Assembly (NCBI RefSeq): GCF_008630635.1
Contig: NZ_CP043869.1
Coordinates: 496,001-560,000, forward strand
DNA from: Neptunomonas concharum
Lineage (GTDB): Bacteria > Pseudomonadota > Gammaproteobacteria > Pseudomonadales > Balneatricaceae
DNA: 64,000 bases
Reading direction: 5' to 3'
Shown: in pieces, positions 37,846 through 47,418 of the stretch
Position numbering within the stretch: the stretch's first letter is position 1
How the letters are laid out: every line of letters begins with the position of its first letter
Position numbers and translations under genes: made by a program
The notes under the pieces: model-generated
Told to the model about the DNA's origin: nothing
Database searches by the model: none
The model's input: the letters and a program-made list of their open reading frames with translations, nothing else

Positions 37846-39765
37846 ATGTCTCGATTTGAGCCCTTAAAAGATCACTCTCAGGAAAGCCGTACATTTCTAT
37901 TTCGTGCGGTATTAGCCTTTCTGATCGTCCTTATCATGATAGGAGGGTTACTGGCGCGCCTCTACTATCTGCAAGTTATACAATATAACCGCTTCGCAGC
38001 GATGTCTGAGCAAAATCGTGTTCAGTTACAACCGGTTGCTCCAACTCGGGGCTTGATCTACGACGGTAATGGCGTCCTGCTAGCTGATAATCGGCCTAGT
38101 TATAGTGTAACCATCCTCAAAGAGGAGGTGGGAAGGAATCTTGAAGCTACGCTGGTAGAACTTCAGAAAATCATAGAGATAACAGATAAAGATCTGGAGC
38201 GTTTCCGTAAACGATTAAATCAGAGGCGGCGTCCTTATGAAACAGTTCCTGTACGTTTTCGGTTGACGGAGAAAGAGATAGCCAAGCTGGCCATTAATTA
38301 CCATCGATTACCCGGTGTTCAGGTTGAAGCCGACTTGATTCGGTATTACCCCTATGGACAAAGCTTGGTCCATGCCATGGGGTATGTTGGTCGTATTAAC
38401 GAAAAAGAGCTGCAGGAAGTTGACCCTCAAGATTATGCGGGCACTCACTACATTGGCAAATTAGGGATTGAGAAGTTCTACGAAGACACACTTCATGGCA
38501 CGGTTGGTATGCAAAAGGTAGAGACCAATGCGCGCGGCCGTGTGATGAGGGTTCTAGAGCGTACTGATCCTATACCGGGGCAGGATCTGCAACTTTATAT
38601 TGACCTCCGTTTGCAGCAAATTACTGAAAAACTGGTGGAAGGAGAAAAAGCGTCCATTGTTGCTATCGATCCTGATACAGGTGGAATACTTGCACTGGTG
38701 TCTACTCCTGGATATGACCCTAACCTGTTTGTGACGGGCATATCTAACCAAGATTACAATGCGTTAAGGGATTCAGAAGATCTACCACTATTTAATCGCG
38801 CCCTTCGTGGACGTTATCCTCCCGGTTCCACTGTAAAGCCAATTATTGCGCTTGCAGCGATTGATTCAGAAACGGTACCTCCGACACATACGGTTTGGGA
38901 TCCTGGCTGGTATTCATTAACCAAAGGGGGCCGAAAATATCGAGACTGGAAGCGTGGGGGGCATGGAAAAGTCGATCTGAAGCTCGCTGTCGCTCAGTCT
39001 TGTGATGTCTGGTTTTATGATGCGGGTTACCGTATGGGGGTCGACCCGATGTCAGATTACCTTGGTCGATTTGGGTTTGGTCAAGTAGCCAGTCTGGATT
39101 TGCCTGAGGCACTGCCCGGTATTTTACCGTCCCGTGAATGGAAAAAACGTTCTCGTAAGTTACCATGGTATCCGGGAGACTCGCTTAATTTGAGTATTGG
39201 GCAGGGCTTTCTTCTAGCCACACCGTTACAGCTAGCGACTGCGGCAGCTGTTTTAGCCAATCGGGGCAAATGGGTGCAGCCTAAAATGCTCAAAGGGATC
39301 AGAACGCTGGATGAAAAGGGTAACGTTAAGACAGACATGTTAAATCTTTCGTCAGAACGCGGTTTTCCTGAAGATGTTGAGATAAAGCATCCAGAGTATT
39401 GGGAACTGATTGTTGAAGATATGGTAGAGGTGGTCCATGGTGAGCGTGGAACCGCACGGAAAATAGGGCTGGATGCTCCCTATAAAATTGCTGGAAAAAC
39501 AGGGACAGCACAGGTTGTAGGTATTAAACAGGATGAACGCTATGATGCGGATAAGCTAGAAAAACGCTTCCATGATCATGCTTTATTTATTGCATTTGCG
39601 CCTGCCGAAAAACCCAAAATTGCCTTAGCCGTGATTGTTGAAAATGGCGGCGGCGGCTCCAGTACTGCAGCGCCACTGGCGAGAAAGGTGATGGATGCCT
39701 ACTTGCTGGGGGTTGATCCAACTCAGCCAGCCGCTGAAGATGCTCAAGGAGACGTTGGTGAGTAG
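37846..39765 (+). CDS. mrdA: penicillin-binding protein 2
   Basis: 639 residues. An N-terminal membrane anchor (about 20-42) and pedestal (with NRVQLQPVAPTRGLIYD) are followed by the transpeptidase domain with SxxK at PPGSTVKP, then QSCD and KTG at AGKTGTAQV. PBP2 cross-links peptidoglycan in the elongasome with RodA and MreB in the periplasm. The stop overlaps the rodA start. Confidence 0.98.
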   Translation: MSRFEPLKDHSQESRTFLFRAVLAFLIVLIMIGGLLARLYYLQVIQYNRFAAMSEQNRVQLQPVAPTRGLIYDGNGVLLADNRPSYSVTILKEEVGRNLEATLVELQKIIEITDKDLERFRKRLNQRRRPYETVPVRFRLTEKEIAKLAINYHRLPGVQVEADLIRYYPYGQSLVHAMGYVGRINEKELQEVDPQDYAGTHYIGKLGIEKFYEDTLHGTVGMQKVETNARGRVMRVLERTDPIPGQDLQLYIDLRLQQITEKLVEGEKASIVAIDPDTGGILALVSTPGYDPNLFVTGISNQDYNALRDSEDLPLFNRALRGRYPPGSTVKPIIALAAIDSETVPPTHTVWDPGWYSLTKGGRKYRDWKRGGHGKVDLKLAVAQSCDVWFYDAGYRMGVDPMSDYLGRFGFGQVASLDLPEALPGILPSREWKKRSRKLPWYPGDSLNLSIGQGFLLATPLQLATAAAVLANRGKWVQPKMLKGIRTLDEKGNVKTDMLNLSSERGFPEDVEIKHPEYWELIVEDMVEVVHGERGTARKIGLDAPYKIAGKTGTAQVVGIKQDERYDADKLEKRFHDHALFIAFAPAEKPKIALAVIVENGGGGSSTAAPLARKVMDAYLLGVDPTQPAAEDAQGDVGE

Positions 39766-40900
39766 TCGCGACTTCGAGAGAACCATGCCAGGGGCAGGGC
39801 ATCATCTGCGCCGTAAACGAGGATGGTGGAGCTATACTCACCTTGACGGTTGGATGCTGTTTTTGCTGCTGGTGCTATGCAGCTTTGGTTTGTTTGTTCT
39901 CTATAGTGCTTCGGGTAAGGATTTTGGTTATGTGTCGCGCCAAGCTGTAAGGATGGGAGCTGGGCTTTTGGCCTTAATTATTTTGGCGCAAGTTAGCCCG
40001 CGGGTCTTGGCTAGGTGGTCACCTTGGGTCTATGTGCTTGGGGTGCTGATGCTGGTGGCCGTTATTCTTGTAGGTGTGGGTGCTAAAGGGGCACAACGCT
40101 GGATAGCGCTGCCGGGGTTTCGCTTCCAACCTTCAGAGGTTATGAAGTTAGTCTTACCGTTAATGATTGCCTATTATCTTGCATCGCGTTCTTTGCCCCC
40201 ACGCTTTAAGCATTGCATGATTAGTTTGATATTGATTGGTGTGCCTACGGTGTTAATCATGAAGCAGCCAGATCTAGGCACATCATTGCTGATTGCGGCT
40301 TCAGGTATTTTTGTTTTGCTGTTTTCGGGGATTCGCTGGCGATATATTTTTGGCGCTTTAGGCGCAGCTGGCGCAGCGCTACCGGGTTTGTGGATGGTAA
40401 TGAAAGATTATCAAAAGCAACGTGTACTTACCTTTCTGGATCCAGAAAGCGACCCCCTAGGCACTGGGTGGAATATCATTCAGTCTAAAACTGCCATAGG
40501 TTCTGGTGGGGTTTGGGGAAAAGGATGGCTGCATGGAACCCAGTCGCAGTTAGATTTTCTTCCAGAGTCACACACCGATTTTATTATTGCGGTGATTGCC
40601 GAAGAACTGGGTTTTATCGGTGTGATTGTACTTCTAAGTATTTACCTTCTTATTATCGGCAGAGGGTTATGGATGGCCACTCAGGTTAACGATAGTTTTG
40701 GACGATTAGTCGCTGGAAGTATCGTACTGACTTTCTTTGTATATGTTTTTGTAAATATTGGTATGGTCAGTGGGATTTTGCCCGTTGTGGGTGTACCACT
40801 TCCATTGGTAAGTTATGGTGGTACATCAATCGTGACCTTAATGGCGGGCTTTGGTATTTTGATGTCAGTGTTCACTCATCAAAAGTTGGCACTCAGGTAA
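39758..40900 (+). CDS. rodA: RodA peptidoglycan glycosyltransferase
   Basis: 380 residues from GTG 39758, about 6 nt after AAGGAG and inside the last codons of mrdA; TTG 39755 and ATG 39785 are alternatives. SEDS-family polytopic protein with about ten helices; WIALPGFRFQPSEVMKL, KQPDLGTSLL and PLPLVSYGGTS are the conserved loops. It polymerises lipid II for lateral wall growth and pairs with PBP2. Confidence 0.97.
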   Translation: MSSRDFERTMPGAGHHLRRKRGWWSYTHLDGWMLFLLLVLCSFGLFVLYSASGKDFGYVSRQAVRMGAGLLALIILAQVSPRVLARWSPWVYVLGVLMLVAVILVGVGAKGAQRWIALPGFRFQPSEVMKLVLPLMIAYYLASRSLPPRFKHCMISLILIGVPTVLIMKQPDLGTSLLIAASGIFVLLFSGIRWRYIFGALGAAGAALPGLWMVMKDYQKQRVLTFLDPESDPLGTGWNIIQSKTAIGSGGVWGKGWLHGTQSQLDFLPESHTDFIIAVIAEELGFIGVIVLLSIYLLIIGRGLWMATQVNDSFGRLVAGSIVLTFFVYVFVNIGMVSGILPVVGVPLPLVSYGGTSIVTLMAGFGILMSVFTHQKLALR

Positions 40901-40922
40901 TCATGCACAAGTTAGAGGGATT

Positions 40923-41918
40923 ATGAAGCTCTTAGCGTATGCTTTTTTTCTATGGTTAAGCTCTTCTTTTATGTTGGTAGTGGCTAAAACTTCAGACATC
41001 GAGGGGTATCTAGCGCACCCAGAAGCTCAGGCCTGGAGAGCTAAAATGGAGCAAGAGGGATTTTCCAGAAAGTCGTTGGATCAAATTTTGAGTGATGCAC
41101 GAAAGCAAACCTCTATTTTGCGGGCGATGGATCGTCCTGCAGAAAAGCGTTTAGATTGGGGGGAGTATAGGCAGCGCTTTATTCAACCTAAGCTGGTGTC
41201 GCAGGGGGTTGCGTTTTGGAGTACCCATGAAGCGGCCTTGTCTCGTGCAGAATCGGTTTATGGTGTCCCGCCAGAGATGGTGGTGGCTATTATCGGAATA
41301 GAAACGCGCTATGGGTCGAACATGGGGAGTTATCGTGCACTGGATGCCTTGGCGACCTTAGGTTTTGATTATCCTCGGCGCGCCGAATTTTTTCAGAGTC
41401 AATTAAAAGACCTGCTGATATTGGCGGAAACAGAAAAGCGAGATATCAGGCAGTTAAAAAGCTCTTACGCTGGAGCTATGGGGTATGGTCAGTTCATACC
41501 TTCCAGCTTCTTAAAGTATGCTGTGGATTTTGATCGAGATGGCTCGGCTGATATATGGGACAATCCTGTTGATGCGATTGGTAGTGTGGCAAACTACTTT
41601 CTGGAGCATGGTTGGCAATCGGGGGCGCCGGTTGCCAGCCAGGTTGAAGTTACCCGTGTCCCTGAGGATGGTTGGGTTAACACAGGCTTGCCGCCGACGC
41701 GGTCAGTAAAAGAGTGGCGTGAATTAGGCATTTCCTTTGCGGGCCAAGCAAATGAAAAAAGTCCTGCTGCGTTATTGAGAATGATGGATCAAGATAAAGC
41801 CACCTATTGGTTAGGCTTTAACAACTTCTATACGATTACCCGATACAATCGTAGCCGGCTTTATGCCATGGCGGTTTATCAATTGAGTCGTGAAATTGCC
41901 GCAGCAAAAAAGCTGTAA
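40923..41918 (+). CDS. mltB: MltB-family lytic murein transglycosylase
   Basis: 331 residues. A signal peptide (about 1-21) lacks a lipobox cysteine, so this copy is likely soluble and periplasmic, unlike the E. coli lipoprotein. The catalytic glutamate lies in IIGIETRYGSNMG, and the domain continues with YAGAMGYGQFIPSSF and DFDRDGSADIWD. It cleaves glycan strands to 1,6-anhydro ends. 22 bp after rodA, 15 bp before rlpA. Confidence 0.95.
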   Translation: MKLLAYAFFLWLSSSFMLVVAKTSDIEGYLAHPEAQAWRAKMEQEGFSRKSLDQILSDARKQTSILRAMDRPAEKRLDWGEYRQRFIQPKLVSQGVAFWSTHEAALSRAESVYGVPPEMVVAIIGIETRYGSNMGSYRALDALATLGFDYPRRAEFFQSQLKDLLILAETEKRDIRQLKSSYAGAMGYGQFIPSSFLKYAVDFDRDGSADIWDNPVDAIGSVANYFLEHGWQSGAPVASQVEVTRVPEDGWVNTGLPPTRSVKEWRELGISFAGQANEKSPAALLRMMDQDKATYWLGFNNFYTITRYNRSRLYAMAVYQLSREIAAAKKL

Positions 41919-41933
41919 AGGGGGAGCTAATCT

Positions 41934-42749
41934 ATGATTAAACACATTTGGGTATCTATCTTGATGCTAGCGTTAATCAGTGGCTGTTCCAGCAAAAGCG
42001 GCGGGCGGTATAGTATCAAAAATGATCATGGACCGGCTTCGCCGGTTGATGTTTCTCATGTGCCTGATGCTGTGCCTAAAGTAGAGCCTAGAAGCCGGGG
42101 CGGAAATAAAAGCCCGTACGTTGTGCTCGGTAAAACATACTATGTTATGAAAGATGCAAATGGCTATCGAGAAGAGGGCGGTGCGTCTTGGTATGGTAAA
42201 AAGTTTCATGGGCATCTGACGTCCAATGGTGAAGTGTATGACATGTATGAAATGACAGCTGCTCATAAATCTTTACCCATTCCGAGCTATGTGAAAGTTA
42301 CGAACCTTGCTAATAATCGACAAGTTATTGTCAGAGTGAATGATCGCGGCCCTTTTCATAAGGGCAGAATCATAGATCTTTCTTATGCGGCGGCCTCTAA
42401 ATTGGGGATGTTAAGTCATGGTACCGCGCGTGTCAGAGTGGAAGCGATTAACCCTCGAAGCTGGCAATCCAGCCAATCAGTCAGGGCACTAGGTAAGTCT
42501 AATATGGCAAATCAGGGACGCTATTTACAGGTCGGGGCGTATTCTGTCAGAGCATCGGCTGAGCGAGTGGCTCAGGAGGCTGAACGTTTGACTGGGGCTA
42601 AAGCGCGAATCGGTGAGACGCAAAGCTCGGGGCGCGTTTTATACCGGGTTCTATTGGTGGCAGATGCTAGTGAGGCTGAGGTCGAAAAGTGGGTTGGTCT
42701 TCTGGCACAAAACGGTTATCCGGGAGCACATCGGGTAGACTTCCCGTAG
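41934..42749 (+). CDS. rlpA: septal lytic transglycosylase RlpA, lipoprotein
   Basis: 271 residues. Lipobox LISGC puts the lipidated cysteine at residue 18. A double-psi beta-barrel (about 75-165: GGASWYGKKFHGHLTSNGE, VRVNDRGPF) and a C-terminal SPOR domain (about 195-268) follow. The SPOR domain targets denuded glycan at the septum; the barrel is a transglycosylase in Pseudomonas aeruginosa. ATG at 41934. Confidence 0.96.
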   Translation: MIKHIWVSILMLALISGCSSKSGGRYSIKNDHGPASPVDVSHVPDAVPKVEPRSRGGNKSPYVVLGKTYYVMKDANGYREEGGASWYGKKFHGHLTSNGEVYDMYEMTAAHKSLPIPSYVKVTNLANNRQVIVRVNDRGPFHKGRIIDLSYAAASKLGMLSHGTARVRVEAINPRSWQSSQSVRALGKSNMANQGRYLQVGAYSVRASAERVAQEAERLTGAKARIGETQSSGRVLYRVLLVADASEAEVEKWVGLLAQNGYPGAHRVDFP

Positions 42750-42831
42750 AGCACTCAGTAGAGTAGAACTTAATCCCGCATTTAACGTCTATTCTGTGGC
42801 AAATTCAACAAGTAGAAATCAGGAACTTACT

Positions 42832-43989
42832 GTGCAAAGACTGAAAACAGCCTTTTTTAGCTTACTTCTTATTTTCCTTACCAGCGGATATCTGCACGCG
42901 GCAACGGCCCTGATTCCGTCAGCTCCGCAGGTAGCGGCGACCTCCTATCTGGTTATGGACGCAGATACGGGTAAAGTTGTTTTGTCTCATCGGGCTGATG
43001 AGCGTTTTGCACCGGCCAGCCTCACTAAGATGATGACCAGTTATATTGTTGAGTATGAGTTAAGTAAAGGCAATATTTCCGAAGATGATCTTGTTCTCGT
43101 CAGCGAGAAAGCTTGGCGGACACAAGGTTCACGGATGTTTATCAAAGAGGGGACGCAAGTCAGACTAGGTGACCTACTCAGAGGTATTATTATCCAGTCT
43201 GGTAATGACGCTTCAGTTGCAGTAGCCGAACATATAGCCGGCAGTGAGTCTGCATTTGCAGACTTAATGAACCAGCACGCCAAGCTATTAGGTATGAAAA
43301 ATACGCACTTTGCTAACTCGACTGGTTTGCCTGCCCAAGACCATTATTCGTCTGCTGAGGATTTAGCCATCCTTGCAAAAGCCATTATTCAACGTTTCCC
43401 TGAGCATTATGGTATTTACGCTGAAAAATATTTTACTTATAACAAAATTCGACAGCCTAACCGTAATAAGTTGCTATGGCGTGATCGTACCGTAGATGGC
43501 ATTAAAACAGGGCACACGGATGAAGCCGGTTATTGTTTGGTTGCTTCTGCTAAGCGGGATGGTATGAGACTGATTTCCGTTGTTATGGGCACAAACAGTG
43601 AAGAAGCGAGAGCTCAGGAAAGTCAGAAAATTTTGGCGTACGCGTTTCGCTATTTCCGTACCCATAAATTGTATGGTGAGGGTGATATCCTAAACAACGC
43701 CAAAGTATGGGGTGGTTTACAGGATCAAGTGCGCCTTGGTTTGAATGAAGCGCTTGCTGTCACTATTCCTAGAGGTCAGGCCGATGAACTGCAGGCTACG
43801 CTGGATATTGATAAAGTCATAAAAGCGCCTGTGATTAAAGGTGAAGAGTACGGTGTGGTAAGAGTCACTTTAAACGATGAAGAGGTCGTAACCGTACCAT
43901 TAGTTGCAATGGAAGATGTTAGCGAAGGCGGCTTATTGAAGCGCATATGGCACGCAATTATGCTGTTTTTTATGAGTTTGATTGGCTAA
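42832..43989 (+). CDS. dacA: D-alanyl-D-alanine carboxypeptidase (PBP5/6 type)
   Basis: 385 residues from GTG 42832, which follows AGGAA and starts directly at the signal peptide; a 42796 start would add 12 residues before it. The motifs are SxxK in PASLTKMMTSY, SGN in QSGNDASVA and KTG in DGIKTGHTDEAG. A beta-rich C-terminal domain and an amphipathic membrane-anchoring helix (RIWHAIMLFFMSLIG) follow. It removes the terminal D-alanine from stem pentapeptides in the periplasm. Confidence 0.96.
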   Translation: MQRLKTAFFSLLLIFLTSGYLHAATALIPSAPQVAATSYLVMDADTGKVVLSHRADERFAPASLTKMMTSYIVEYELSKGNISEDDLVLVSEKAWRTQGSRMFIKEGTQVRLGDLLRGIIIQSGNDASVAVAEHIAGSESAFADLMNQHAKLLGMKNTHFANSTGLPAQDHYSSAEDLAILAKAIIQRFPEHYGIYAEKYFTYNKIRQPNRNKLLWRDRTVDGIKTGHTDEAGYCLVASAKRDGMRLISVVMGTNSEEARAQESQKILAYAFRYFRTHKLYGEGDILNNAKVWGGLQDQVRLGLNEALAVTIPRGQADELQATLDIDKVIKAPVIKGEEYGVVRVTLNDEEVVTVPLVAMEDVSEGGLLKRIWHAIMLFFMSLIG

Positions 43990-44021
43990 GATTTAAAGCA
44001 GGTTATTGAAGAACAGCAAGG

Positions 44022-44047
44022 ATGCCCACATAACGTTATGTGGGCAT
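44022..44047 (+). terminator. perfect 26-bp palindrome between dacA and the aminotransferase gene
   Basis: Bases 44022-44034 are the exact reverse complement of 44035-44047 (13 bp, centre AACGTT). The 3' side reads TTTGTGTTT, a weak U-tract, so it may be an intrinsic terminator or attenuator for rightward transcription. It lies only 19 bp before the next start codon. Confidence 0.6.
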
Positions 44048-44066
44048 TTGTGTTTATAGGGTACAC

Positions 44067-44921
44067 ATGGATATAGTCTTCTTAAATGGTAAGTTTATTG
44101 CTGCAGATCAAGCAACAGTATCGGTATTTGATCGAGGCTTTCTGTTTGGAGATAGTGTCTACGAAGTGATTCCTTTTTATCAGGAAGTGGGGTTTCGCTT
44201 AGATGAGCACCTCAAACGTTTGCAGTATAGCCTTCAAGCATTAAGAATAGAGCTGGAGTTTGATTGGCCTAGCATGCTGTCAGAGCTGGTAAGTCGAAAC
44301 GGTGGTGGTAGCCTGTCTGTATATTTGCAAGTGACCAGAGGGAGTGCTGGTAAGCGCTCTCATCATATAGAGTCTGGGTTGCAGCCAACGATATTTGCTT
44401 GCTGCCAGCCTATTAGAGATATCTATCACGAAGGGGCAGATCAGGTAGATGGTATCAAAGTGATCGCGACGGCGGATTTACGCTGGCATCGTTGTGATAT
44501 TAAAGCGACCAATTTGCTGCCTAATATACTGGTCTTGCAGCAGGCTAAAGAGTCCGGTGCTCAGGAGGCTTTGTTATTGCGTGACGGGGTGTTATCAGAA
44601 GGCGCTAGCTGTAACTTTTTTATTGTTGAGCAAGGTGTGATTTATACCCCTCCTCAGGGATCAGGTATTTTGAGCGGCACAACAAGAGAGCTGATCTTGT
44701 CGTTGTCTGATTGGCATGGAATTCCTCGTCAAGAAACGGATATCACTTATGAACGGCTAATTGCTGCAGATGAAGTCTGGATTTCCAGCTCTACACGCGG
44801 TGTTGTACCGGTGCTGCAGGTCGATGAACATTGTATCGGCAATGGATTAAAGGGCGCTTTATGGAAGCGTATGTTTGAATTATTTACTCGCTATCAGCAC
44901 CAGCTGATAACGGGGGAGTGA
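44067..44921 (+). CDS. D-amino-acid aminotransferase (class IV PLP)
   Basis: 284 residues from ATG 44067, which follows AGGG; the longer in-frame reading begins inside the palindrome. Class IV fold: FDRGFLFGDSVYEV at the N-terminus, the PLP lysine in CDIKATNLLPNILV, EGASCNFF and the C-terminal block from ISSSTRGVVPVLQVD. The family includes D-alanine transaminase and branched-chain or ADC-lyase relatives. Its place between dacA and ybeD favours D-alanine transaminase (D-Ala to pyruvate, making D-Glu), as annotated in pseudomonads; activity is not proven by sequence. Confidence 0.88.
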   Translation: MDIVFLNGKFIAADQATVSVFDRGFLFGDSVYEVIPFYQEVGFRLDEHLKRLQYSLQALRIELEFDWPSMLSELVSRNGGGSLSVYLQVTRGSAGKRSHHIESGLQPTIFACCQPIRDIYHEGADQVDGIKVIATADLRWHRCDIKATNLLPNILVLQQAKESGAQEALLLRDGVLSEGASCNFFIVEQGVIYTPPQGSGILSGTTRELILSLSDWHGIPRQETDITYERLIAADEVWISSSTRGVVPVLQVDEHCIGNGLKGALWKRMFELFTRYQHQLITGE

Positions 44922-44924
44922 GCG

Positions 44925-45197
44925 ATGAGTGAGATACAACCACCGAAAATCGAATTTCCATGTCCAGATTATCCCATTAAAGTTGTGGGTAAAAACGCAG
45001 ATGATTTTCGTGATTTTGTTATAGAGATTGTGCGTGTTCATGCGCCAGATTTGGATGTGAGTCGTATCACCTTGCAAGATAGCAGCAAAGGTACCTATCA
45101 GTCAGTAAGAATGTTTATTACAGCTACTGGGGAAGATCAGCTAAAATCTCTACATGAAGAGCTGATCGCATCAGACCGCGTCCATCTTGTTCTCTGA
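44925..45197 (+). CDS. ybeD: YbeD (DUF493) protein
   Basis: 90 residues, DUF493/UPF0250, with [16 protein letters not shown] and [16 protein letters not shown]. An ACT-like small fold of unknown function, consistently found before lipB. ATG at 44925 (a start at 44925 directly follows GAGCG). Its stop codon overlaps the lipB start by one base. Confidence 0.95.
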   Translation: MSEIQPPKIEFPCPDYPIKVVGKNADDFRDFVIEIVRVHAPDLDVSRITLQDSSKGTYQSVRMFITATGEDQLKSLHEELIASDRVHLVL

Positions 45198-45844
45198 TGG
45201 ATAAACAACTGATTATTAGACAGTTAGGTTTACAGCCCTATCAGCCGATTTGGGAATCTATGCAGGCATTCACTGATGAGCGATCGGGCGATACCCCCGA
45301 TGAGATCTGGGTGTTGGAGCATGAGCCTGTTTTTACTCAAGGCCAGGCCGGCAAGCCAGAACATCTGCTGCATACCGGTGATATCCCTGTTGTGCAAGTG
45401 GATCGGGGTGGGCAGGTTACCTATCATGGGCCTGGTCAGCTAATTATCTATCTATTACTGGATCTGAGAAGAAATAAGCTTGGCGTTCGTGATGTCGTAT
45501 CTCTGATGGAAGAGGGCGTTATTGCTACGCTTGGTAGCTTTGGTATTGATGCTTATGCCAAGCCTGATGCTCCGGGTGTCTATGTGAACGAGGCTAAAAT
45601 TGCCTCCTTAGGTTTGCGTGTACGCCGAGGTTGTACCTTTCATGGTCTTGCGTTGAATCTGAATATGAATTTAGAGCCATTCTTACGTATTAATCCTTGC
45701 GGTTATGCGGGCATGGCGATGACACAGCTATGCGCATTAGTGCCTTCCGCTGAGCCTGACGTTGCGACAACAAGGCTAGTCGATTACTTGACTAAAGAAA
45801 TAGGGTATACTTTAGTCTCCCATAAAACCTGCTTGGACAAATAA
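45197..45844 (+). CDS. lipB: octanoyl-ACP:protein octanoyltransferase LipB
   Basis: 215 residues with [19 protein letters not shown], the catalytic lysine in [10 protein letters not shown] and the catalytic cysteine in [14 protein letters not shown]. It moves octanoate from acyl carrier protein to E2 or GcvH lipoyl domains, supplying LipA. Directly upstream of lipA with a 3-bp gap. Confidence 0.98.
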   Translation: MDKQLIIRQLGLQPYQPIWESMQAFTDERSGDTPDEIWVLEHEPVFTQGQAGKPEHLLHTGDIPVVQVDRGGQVTYHGPGQLIIYLLLDLRRNKLGVRDVVSLMEEGVIATLGSFGIDAYAKPDAPGVYVNEAKIASLGLRVRRGCTFHGLALNLNMNLEPFLRINPCGYAGMAMTQLCALVPSAEPDVATTRLVDYLTKEIGYTLVSHKTCLDK

Positions 45845-45847
45845 AAA

Positions 45848-46831
45848 ATGGCGAACAGTTCCGATAAAGCGGCAACCTCAACCAAGGTTGAGCAGGGTGT
45901 AAAATTACGTGGTGCTGAGAAGGTTGCACGTATTCCTGTAAAAGTGATACCGACAGAAAAAGATGCGATGCCGCGTAAACCAGAGTGGTTGCGTGTGCGT
46001 ATGGGCTCAAGTAAAGAGGTTCAGCGTATCAAGGATAAACTACGCCATCATAAATTAGCGTCTGTATGCGAAGAGGCAAGTTGTCCAAATTTAGGTGAAT
46101 GTTTCAGTCATGGTACCGCAACCTTTATGGTAATGGGTGATATCTGTACTCGTCGTTGCCCATTTTGCGATGTGGCCCATGGGCGCCCAAACGCATTAGC
46201 AGAGAATGAACCAAGGGAACTGGCTGAAGCCATCACTGATATGGGGTTGCGCTATGTGGTGATCACCTCAGTGGATCGAGATGACTTGCGTGATGGTGGT
46301 GCTCAACATATAGCTAACTGTATTTCTGAGACACGGCAGCGTTCCTCGACAATACAGATTGAAACGCTGGTACCTGATTTTCGCGGTCGTATGGAAATTG
46401 CGCTGGAAATTCTTAGTGCGACCCCTCCAGATGTATTTAATCACAACTTGGAAACAGTCCCACGGTTATATAAGAAAGTTCGCCCAGGTGCCGACTATCA
46501 GTGGTCACTGGATTTGCTAAAAGGCTTTAAAGAGCGCCAACCCTCTATTCGTACTAAGTCTGGTCTTATGGTGGGTGTCGGTGAAACCAATGATGAAATT
46601 GTCCAAGTAATGAAAGACTTAAGGGAACACAATGTCGACATGATCACGATTGGCCAATATCTGCAGCCAAGCCGTAATCACTTGCCTGTTGACCGTTTTG
46701 TAACCCCAGCTGAGTTTGATGAATTTGCCCGCATTGCTAAAACGTTAGGATTCTCTCATGTTGCCAGTGGACCACTGGTACGCTCCTCTTATCATGCAGA
46801 CCTTCAGGCGAAGGGCGAAAGCGTCAAGTAG
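45848..46831 (+). CDS. lipA: lipoyl synthase
   Basis: 327 residues, radical-SAM with two cluster sites: the auxiliary [12 protein letters not shown] and the SAM cluster CTRRCPFC. It inserts two sulfurs into protein-bound octanoyl chains. GVGETNDEI and [11 protein letters not shown] are further family blocks. ATG at 45848. Last gene of the cell-wall/lipoate cluster, followed by a long-stem terminator. Confidence 0.99.
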   Translation: MANSSDKAATSTKVEQGVKLRGAEKVARIPVKVIPTEKDAMPRKPEWLRVRMGSSKEVQRIKDKLRHHKLASVCEEASCPNLGECFSHGTATFMVMGDICTRRCPFCDVAHGRPNALAENEPRELAEAITDMGLRYVVITSVDRDDLRDGGAQHIANCISETRQRSSTIQIETLVPDFRGRMEIALEILSATPPDVFNHNLETVPRLYKKVRPGADYQWSLDLLKGFKERQPSIRTKSGLMVGVGETNDEIVQVMKDLREHNVDMITIGQYLQPSRNHLPVDRFVTPAEFDEFARIAKTLGFSHVASGPLVRSSYHADLQAKGESVK

Positions 46832-46842
46832 TTCCTCTGATC

Positions 46843-46893
46843 ATCCCAAGCACCCTGTGATCTGGGTGGTGCTTGGGATTCCCCTTACTTTTT
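46843..46893 (+). terminator. intrinsic terminator after lipA
   Basis: ATCCCAAGCACC (46843-46854) pairs perfectly with GGTGCTTGGGAT (46868-46879) across a 13-nt loop. The T-rich tail is interrupted (TCCCCTTACTTTTT) and ends near 46893, so efficiency may be moderate. Confidence 0.75.
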
Positions 46894-46925
46894 ACAAACT
46901 GCATGCTTCTTATATTGTTATAACT

Positions 46926-46934
46926 TGATATAAT
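46926..46934 (+). promoter_or_regulatory. extended -10 promoter for the OsmC-like gene
   Basis: TGATATAAT is a perfect extended -10 (TGn plus TATAAT), 30 bp before the start codon in a very AT-rich stretch. No clear -35 is visible. A GAGGT ribosome site is at about 46956. Confidence 0.5.
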
Positions 46935-46964
46935 TATATTAGTTATTACTTATATGAGGTATAT

Positions 46965-47408
46965 ATGTCTGTTACTAAAACTGTTCGCATAGAAGCTGAA
47001 ATGAACGACTCCTTTCAGGTGAGTGCCGATATTCGTGGGCATAAAGTGTTTATCGACCAACCTGCAGGTGGTGGCGGTCAGGATGCTGGCCCAACGCCCT
47101 TAGAGTATTTTCTCTTCTCACTGGCTGGATGTATTGCCACTATTGGTCGTGTTGCTGCGATGCAGAAGAAAATTGAGCTTAAGCGTTTTGCGGTTTCGGT
47201 TGAGGGAGATTATGATCCTGCAGGGCTTCTAGGGAAAGAAACAGAGAACCGCTCAGGATTCCAAGTTATGCGTGTAACGGCTGAGATTGAGGCTGATTGT
47301 ATGTCTAGTATCGAAAAGCAGGCATTTCTGGATGAGGTTTGTGATCGTTGCCCACTGCATGACAATATTAAGATGTCTACAGCTGTTGTACATACGTTGG
47401 CGGAGTAG
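46965..47408 (+). CDS. OsmC/Ohr-family protein
   Basis: 147 residues with the OsmC pattern: GPTPLEYFLFSLAGCIAT, then CDRCPLHDNIKMST. The first conserved cysteine is in the helix (SLAGC); the second is within the CDRCPLHD motif. Family members reduce organic peroxides, but this sequence is closer to the YhfA/OsmC-like subgroup than to Ohr itself, so the substrate is unsure. Own promoter, monocistronic, convergent with the cytochrome gene. Confidence 0.9.
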   Translation: MSVTKTVRIEAEMNDSFQVSADIRGHKVFIDQPAGGGGQDAGPTPLEYFLFSLAGCIATIGRVAAMQKKIELKRFAVSVEGDYDPAGLLGKETENRSGFQVMRVTAEIEADCMSSIEKQAFLDEVCDRCPLHDNIKMSTAVVHTLAE

Positions 47409-47418
47409 GTTGTAGCTA

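Noticed and set aside
42796-42831. Longer dacA start (GTG 42796)
   Set aside because: It adds 12 residues before the signal peptide; GTG 42832 has AGGAA at the right distance.
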